Origin: Maratus speciosus
Taxonomy: Eukaryota; Arthropoda; Arachnida; Araneae; Salticidae
Direction: 5' to 3'
Length of the DNA: 64,000 nucleotides
Assembly: GCA_963932465.1 (NCBI GenBank)
Contig: OZ010796.1
Location: 75,598,974-75,662,973, forward strand
The notes under the pieces were generated by a model. That model was not told the DNA's origin. It worked only from the letters and a program-made list of their open reading frames with translations, and made no database searches. Shown here piece by piece: positions 57,843 through 64,000 of the stretch. Within the stretch, counting starts at the first letter, position 1; each line of letters starts with the position of its first letter. The position numbers were made by a program, and so were the translations under genes.

Positions 57843-58080
57843 CTAGTTGTGTTTATGACGGCCAATTATCAACACGAGGGATATAGGCCCAAAGGGGAGG
57901 GGGTGGATTGCCCTCCGCGGGGGTCTTTCTAAGGGAACCTAACCGGTATGTACGCTTGGAAAGCCAAGGCTCGAAGAAAACCACAAAAACTCCGAACGAT
58001 TAGGCCGACGGGCGCAATTGGGATCGAACCCAGCACTTCCCGTCTACCAACTTCGAGAGTACAACCACATTGGTGAGGCC
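57843..58080 (-). repeat. tRNA-derived SINE with 9-bp target duplication
   Basis: Minus-strand SINE with B box GGGTTCGATCCCA, body GCCGTCGG...GGTTTTCTTCGAGCC and CCCCCGCGGAGGGC, and the 3' end CTCGTGTTGATAATTGGCC. AAAAGTTCA flanks both sides (57834-57842, 58081-58089). It is the longest copy in the window and the reference for the truncated copies at 8821 and 15806. Confidence 0.87.
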
Positions 58081-58639
58081 AAAAGTTCATTGATTTTCAC
58101 AAATGTTTTCCTCAAATACTACTTACCAAATCTGTCACTATTCATGTTTAAATTAACAAGATTATTACTATAAGTTGTGGTATTACTATTATTAGTAGCA
58201 TTTATTTTTTAAATGAAGCAGAATAGAGAAGGGTCTAATTTAGGATTATTTAAAAAATCTTTAATGTGTTAAATTTTTCTATCACAGCATAATTTTCATC
58301 CATCATTCATGTATTTATATTCTCTTTCAGATACCAAATAACTAATCCATCAGTTCTACTTAAAAATTTGGCTTTTAAAAGTCAGCAAAAATTTAATTAA
58401 AAATATTTTGAGGATCAAAATCATAAAGTCAACTCTAATCTGTTATTTAAAGTGTATTTTTCTTTTATAAGAAGACATCTATTATTAAAAAGGATATTTT
58501 ATCTTTACAGATAAATAAAACCTTAAAACTATATTTGGAGAAGATGTGTTTGATTTAACACAAAATGAGAAAATCATAAACTTATGTTGATGAAAGTTTT
58601 TTTTTTTTTTTAAGATTTAAAGATGTTGTAAGAATTTCC

Positions 58640-59410
58640 CTCAAAATTTTTTTCACTTACAAATTCATTTTTAAATGTAAAAGCATGTCACTTGCAGACA
58701 TGACTATTGAATTAATTTAGAATCGAATAATCTTTTTATTTTTTGATAACTGAATTACACGTTGAATTATAAGCGATTGTTATTTGATGAAAATTTTATC
58801 GAACTGTCATGTCTGGAAATTCAGTTTTGAACGCACTGTGGAAATTCAGTTCAAATGCTGAAAGCTTTTAACAGCATTTTGTGAAAGATTGCCTTTGATG
58901 AAAATTTAAAAAACCGTTCGATTTCATAGTTTCTAAATCAGCATTTGTCACTCTCATGCAAGTAGGTATAAATTAATATGAATTCTGGAAAGTAATCAGT
59001 TTGGATTTGAAAACAGTCTTAAGGCTGCTCTCAAATTCAAAGAAGTTACTTCCCGACACATTTCTGAATTTATTTTTCTCGAAAACACATTAAATTAGAG
59101 GGTGCTCTTATTCAGAAACTATGCAATCGAATGACTTTTCATTTTATGGTAAAAGCAGATGATTTTAGAAGAAATACTCTAAAACTTGGCGTTTTGAACC
59201 AAATTCACGACGTAGCAGTGCGAGAAAGAAGAAAAACGTGTCGTCACGTAACAAAAATGGCTTATAACTCTATAAGTAATTTATTTATCTGAAAATGGAA
59301 AACGCTATTCAATTAAAAATCGTTTGAATAGGCCTGTTAATTTTATTCCATGAAGTATAAAAATGAATCAGACAATGTGCCATAAAATTTTGTGTCGCGG
59401 AACAACTTAA
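58640..59410. repeat. Dispersed repeat family C, inverted arms
   Basis: TCACTTACAAATTCATTTTTA and GAATTATAAGCGATT on the left are answered by ATGGCTTATAACTC and AAGTATAAAAATGAATC on the right. Related sequence is at 34560-34880, 40490-40660 and, as a short piece, 63285-63310. The element type is unclear. Confidence 0.55.
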
Positions 59411-60523
59411 GAAATTAAGTTTCTTTATTCACTTTTGAATGCATGTTTTTCAAATGATAAATCAATTCTCAGTTTTGAATTCATTAGAATTCAATGCTCT
59501 TCTTCTTATTATTATTAATTTATAACCATGTGCACAAGGAGAATCGTGTGTGATTATAAGAAGTATATATTCAGTAAAAATTAAATTTTATCAAGAAATA
59601 TATATTTAAGTTTTAGTTATGAAACATCGTGCAGCCACTTCTTTAATACAATAATATTAATAGCAATAAAAGTACTAATTAGCGTTTATAAGAATATTTC
59701 AGCACCAAAAATATCCTTGTATTTAGAATGTTGTTCTTTTTCCCCCACAATCTTTCATTCAAAATAATACAGAGGATACTTTTAACGTGAAAAATATTTC
59801 TAGCATATTAATGGGAATACAAAATATCTGTATATAAATGTTAATATTTCATATGTTTGAAGTTCTTGAAGAATCTTAGAATGAAACATCCAAAGGCAAA
59901 GTCAACGAGAAATTAGTTTAAACCTGACGAAAATATTTGTTTCCATACTTAATTATCCTATGTCAGATATTTAAAAATATATATTTCTAAACGAAAAATA
60001 GCATACTTGAGAAAAAAATGCATTATTAAGTAACAAGTGTTATTTCTTCATAAAATTTTGTCTTCTAAAATAGTTTAAAAAAAATTCTTCAATGTTTAAA
60101 TTTCTTGTGTAAATATATATTTATATATGGATTTTTTATCATCATACTTTTATTTATTTCCTTTTTTTTCGATTTGTGCATTTTATATTAACGGATATAC
60201 ATTTTCATATTGTCGATTCTTCTGTGATTTAATAGTTATTATTAACAAAATATTTATTACATGCATATATAAAATATATGTGTATAAAATTTTTGTGAGT
60301 TTAAGAAACAACGTTATTGATATCCCAAATTATCGATAAAGCTCCGAATTTAGCGAATTAACGCCAACAGAAAAGAGTCTTTCTAACAAAAGTAAGCTGT
60401 CACTTCGTGCCCATAAGTATAAGAGACGGGGGTGACAATGATATCCGTTCCCCGTGACGCCGAGCGCAGTTCATACAGGGGGAGGCAAAGAAGGGTCGGC
60501 ATAGGCGCAGTTAGCCGGTCTCC

Positions 60524-61026
60524 CTTGAAATGAGGCACATATTTTTTCATAAAAAAATAAAACCGCGATTTTCTACTATAGAAAGAGGTTGGCAATCAAC
60601 GGCAATCATGTACACTAAATCTTTTTCAAATTCATGGCATTCTTCTCTAGAAGGTCCCGATTTTTGGGCTGCGCCATACAAACGCATTTGCTTAAATTTT
60701 TTTGCAGGAAAAGCAGAAACGTTTTCTGTTGCAATTGTGTGTTTGCTGATTTTTGAAGTACTTGTATTTTGTTTACATACTCCCGAATTCAATAATTCAT
60801 CACTATCAGTATTTTTTGTGGGATTCTGTTGTGCTTCAACCTCTGATAATTGAACAGGATGTTTCCTTTTTAGATGATCCTTCAAATTTGTTGTATTTCC
60901 AAAATACCTTAAAATTGCATTACATTTCATGCATTGCACTGATATAACTTTATCGTTTTCATAGTTTTTATTAAAAAATTCCCAAACTATGGATTTTTTA
61001 AAGCAACGTCCCATTTTCTTTTTCAA
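60524..61026 (-). pseudogene. hAT transposase, BED zinc-finger N-terminal part
   Basis: The minus-strand frame from 61026 starts MGRCFKKSIVWEFFNK and contains VQCMKCNAILRYFGNTTNLK with HLKRKH, a BED zinc finger (C-x2-C...H-x4-H). It ends CQPLSIVENRGF and then shifts one base (about 60560-60570) to FFMKKYVPHFK, where the 3.5-kb insertion begins; KIPSRK resumes at 57025. BED-hAT proteins bind the element ends and transpose them. Frame shift, insertion and missing C-terminus make it inactive. Confidence 0.9.
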
Positions 61027-61525
61027 AAAAGTATTAAACTACTACGAAATGACTCGATAAATTCTTCATTACGTTCTGCTTTTTTGAGGTTTCACATTTG
61101 AAGTTAACGAGTTTAATGATGACGTCTCCTTATCTATGGGATACGACGCATTTCTTATTCACCCACCGCTAACTACAGATTTTAACACAGAACGTGCAAA
61201 CAGATATATTGTTTGTTGTTGTTTCTTGCAACGGCGCAGCTGGGATCTTTTGAATCATCACTACTCCTAAAATAATAACACTAAAAAATCATTGCTTTTA
61301 CATGCATATGAAGCAGTTTTTACAGTAAATACATGGGAACTGAAAACGGGTGCAATAAAAACTTAAGCAATCAATGTAAATTTAACATTTAGATGCTCGA
61401 TGACTTTATCTTCTATAATCTTCATTTAAAGTTAATAGAAAGGAGGTGGAAAAAATAAAAGCAGTAATTTAATTTGCTGTTATTGTCTTTCATTCAATTT
61501 TCAATTGATGGAGGGGCTCCTAATA
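61027..61525. other. Upstream flank of the hAT gene
   Basis: Probably includes the 5' end of the hAT element, but no terminal repeat could be fixed. No other coding similarity. Confidence 0.45.
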
Positions 61526-61527
61526 TA

Positions 61528-62315
61528 GGGCTGTGCATATATAAAGTATCATTTTAGAGGAGAGGAGAGGGGGGGGGGGGACGTCTGGCACATGATATCG
61601 TAAGATATCGCTAGGGGGAGGGGGGATTTGTCTTTTGATATCGATATCATTTTTTACCCAACCAGAATTTACATTTTTTATTTGTAACTTGGTCATTACA
61701 TCAAAATTATATATCTTTTTTTAGTCTGTTATCTATATTTATGAGAATACAAAGTTATTATTAAAATCTTTAAATGATTATAAAATTATTTAATTCCAAA
61801 ATATGGAATACCCCAACGTTTGGCATTCCTATTCTTCTGTAATATATGTATGCATATATAATCCGCTGTTAGAGAAACCGCATGCGAAGTACGTTTGAAA
61901 TTATATTTTGTGTTTAATAGTAAGTAAAAGAGAAAGAATTTTGTCCGTCTGCTTCGTTGATAAGAAGTACTGTTTGCCCCCCCCCCCCCCCACACACACA
62001 CACCGTGCGGGGTCAAGTGCAAGAAGACATTATTATTGTTGAACGCATTATGCGAAAAAAGCTATTATTAAATTCTTTTAAATAGTAACTATTTTTTTAA
62101 GTGTTATTTAATTTGATATAAAGTTATTTCATATGTAAAATGATATTTTATTGACTTCAATGTGAATCAATAAAATATGAGAAAAATAAATGTAACCATA
62201 CTTGTATATCACTCCAAATATCAAAAGAATTTTTAGACATTGAAAACGATATCATTGCCGGGGAGGGGGTCCAAAATTATCAAAAAGTTGATACTGTTAT
62301 ATAAGTACAGCCCTT
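61528..62315. mobile_element. Probable MITE with GGGCTGT ends
   Basis: Left AGGGCTGTGCATATATAAAG and right (complement) AAGGGCTGTACTTATATAAC are inverted copies. Inside each end lies a G tract followed by ATATC-rich sequence (GATATCGATATCATT at 61637; GAAAACGATATCATTGCC at 62241). Target duplication is unclear. A (CA)n beside a C run is at 61978-62002. No transposase. Confidence 0.6.
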
Positions 62316-62955
62316 ATGAAGTCTTCAAAAATCTGTTAATCATGTTAATATAACGGGTTTTGTATATATCTTAATAGTTTTAGAGCGTTCTAAAAGCGAT
62401 ATTAATATCCCTAAACCTACCTCCTTCTCTGCACTAGCGGTTTTAATAATTAAATTGTTATTGAAAATGCGTTCTTTCAAAACTTCAAATCAACTTTAAT
62501 ATTACACCATCTTCGCTATAGTATTTATCCTTCGAATTTTATGTGCCATACTAGATTTTAATACAATCCAATAAACTCTAAAGGATTAATATCTAATTAT
62601 GTTCTATATAAATTTATTTCATGAAATGTGCATACTTACTAATATTTGTTTTAAACGCTGTAAAATTCACATTGTATGAGCATAGTAATATGTATTTTGA
62701 ATTTTGCATAACTTATCAAATATTTTTTCATATATGCGTAGGTCCAGATGCCAGCAAAATGAACACCGCCCCTCAGAAATATTCAAAATTCTTTATTTCA
62801 AATATAAGATCCAATATGCTGTCAAGAAACATGTTTCTTAAAAGATAACGATCGATTGGGACGTTAAATACATTAAGAAAATACTTTCAACTCATTTATC
62901 TATCTTTAAAACATTATTTAAATGTTTTAAAAGATTTTATTGTCTTTTTATAAAT
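62316..62955. other. AT-rich DNA, no gene seen
   Basis: The frame at 62621-62848 includes a GTAG|GTCCAGATGCC acceptor-like site and CCAGATGCCAGCAAAATGAA, but nothing supports an exon beyond that. Confidence 0.45.
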
Positions 62956-63016
62956 TTGGCTTTGGAATAAATTCCTCTTTCTTCTTTATGAAACTGCAAT
63001 GTCCAAATCGCGTAAC

Positions 63017-63480
63017 TATGGCGCATTTGATGAATCAAATAAGCTTTCCACTCTTTCGATAACTCAAAAAGTTTGATACAGTTTAAAGTTCCCCTAAATG
63101 TCAAATGCTCTGGAATTTCCCCATTGATCGAAAACAAAAGTTGCTTTCGAAAAACGTAAGGATAGTACGATAAAGATACCTGCTAAGAGGGAACCTGTCT
63201 AACACGGAAACTGTTTTCCAGTGCCTAGTGATTCCAACATGACTCTTTAAGTCTGTATCGAAATCCAAAGGCGCTATTTTCTGACACACTTACAAACTTA
63301 TTTTTTATTTTAGGCGCATTAGCTAGAATCGAGTAGCATTTCCCTCTTTTCGATAAAGGTAAAAGGTTTGATACAAGTTAAAGGTCCCTAAATGTCTAAA
63401 GTGAGTCTAATGCTGTTGAATTTCTCCGTTTATCGAAAACAAAGGAGTGTTATCGAAAAATAGAAAGGTAAACAGACAAA
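63017..63480. repeat. Two-unit ~295-bp tandem duplication
   Basis: TATGGCGCATTTGATGAATC, CTCTTTCGATAACTC and AAGTTTGATACAGTTTAAAG (63017-63090) recur as TAGGCGCATTAGCTAGAATC, CTCTTTTCGATAAAGG and AGGTTTGATACAAGTTAAAG (63312-63382). The GATCGAAAACAAAAG and TATCGAAAACAAAGG parts follow at the same distance. Confidence 0.8.
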
Positions 63481-64000
63481 TATATCGCTAATAGGGAATT
63501 CTATAACTAAAATGAAACTTCAATGGACTTCATTTTTGGTATTTCGGATAATTTTAATCTTCCAATCCTTACCAACGTGGTATTAGATGATGGGCCTGGA
63601 AAAGGTAGAAGACCCCCCCCCCCCCGAAGGGGCATTAGGCCCCAAATTGACAGTAGGGCAGACCAAGGATGGAAGTTAACTTGATGTAAGAGAGGACTAG
63701 GGGAAGTTGAGAATGGTAAAAAAAAAAAAAAAAAAAAAAAACGAACCATTGAATAAGAAAAAAAATGAAGAAAATGAATAAATGGTAAAAGAACAAGTGA
63801 AGCGTGTGATTAGAGCCAGACAAATGAAGAGGGGCCCGATGGGCCACAGCTGATCCAGAATAAGTGCCCAAATGGTCAGAATGGGTCAAGAACTTAGAGA
63901 ATAGTATCTACAAGGAAGAAAAACAATGAGACAAAATATTATGAAAAACAGATGAAAAATACCAATAGCCTGAGGCTAAAAGTAAAATGTTTCACTGGGC
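63481..64000. other. Spacer with homopolymer runs, no gene seen
   Basis: A C run at 63613-63625 and an A run at 63719-63740. The overlapping Phe-rich minus frames come from the A run. Confidence 0.55.

Larger units (their letters stand above)
57026..60523. mobile_element. 3.5-kb element with 9-bp target duplication, in the hAT gene
   Basis: CTTGAAATG occurs exactly at both sides (57017-57025 and 60524-60532). The ends are related inverted sequences: left GGTGTACATCAATTGCGC, right (complement) GGGAGACCGGCTAACTGCGC, and then CTGTATGAACTGCGCT on the left (57093) against its complement AGCGCAGTTCATACAG on the right (60463). A 9-bp duplication with G-starting ends would suit a Mutator-like element, stated as inference. 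No transposase was recognised inside. Confidence 0.82.

Noticed and set aside
61528..62315. Autonomous transposon with its own gene
   Set aside because: The only frame inside (minus, 61786-62022) shows no transposase motif and runs through a C tract and a CA run.
63507..63889. Hydrophobic minus-strand frames
   Set aside because: Created by the A run at 63719-63740; no protein-like signal outside it.

Overview
The window is AT-rich eukaryotic nuclear DNA, almost certainly from an arthropod. The mix of transposon families and tRNA-derived SINEs would suit a chelicerate such as a spider, but the sequence does not prove that. There are no operons, CRISPR arrays or bacterial signals. Only two loci look like former or possible host genes: a four-finger C2H2 zinc-finger gene (17072-22583) and a small multi-exon PHD-finger gene (46614-48855). 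Everything else recognisable is transposable elements, SINEs and satellite-like repeats, many inserted into one another.

Layout. 0-9.5 kb: AT-rich DNA with dispersed tandem repeats, a pogo/Tigger-like MITE, a tRNA-like SINE head and a 50-bp truncated SINE. 9.6-12.8 kb: a decayed RTE-like LINE on the minus strand. 12.9-14.9 kb: a mariner element with TA duplications and a dead transposase spaced like the DD41D group. 17.1-22.6 kb: the zinc-finger gene, split inside codons for its last finger region by a 5-kb hAT-like insertion with an 8-bp target duplication. 24.4-30.5 kb: a Penelope-like element (RT plus GIY-YIG) split by a 3.66-kb TA-flanked element and a 201-bp TA-flanked MITE, ending in a hammerhead-like motif. 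35.5-45.7 kb: a piggyBac-type MITE, a Tc1-type MITE carrying a 5.4-kb second element in its own right terminal repeat, and a 2.7-kb foldback structure made of about 150-bp units. 46-48.9 kb: the PHD-finger gene with a duplicated 5' exon pair and an in-frame TGA just before the PHD finger. 49-56 kb: dispersed repeats, a TTAA-flanked piggyBac MITE and a 409-bp palindrome. 56.6-61 kb: a BED-finger hAT transposase on the minus strand, split by a 3.5-kb element with a 9-bp target duplication. 61-64 kb: more MITE-like and duplicated DNA.

The strongest results are insertion events read to the base: removing each insert plus one copy of its target duplication restores protein similarity or reading frame in the zinc-finger gene, the Penelope RT and the hAT transposase. 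I found no previously undescribed molecular system that the sequence can prove. The PHD-finger gene, the ~155-bp dispersed satellite, the foldback array and the mirror-image minisatellite are the best candidates for follow-up.
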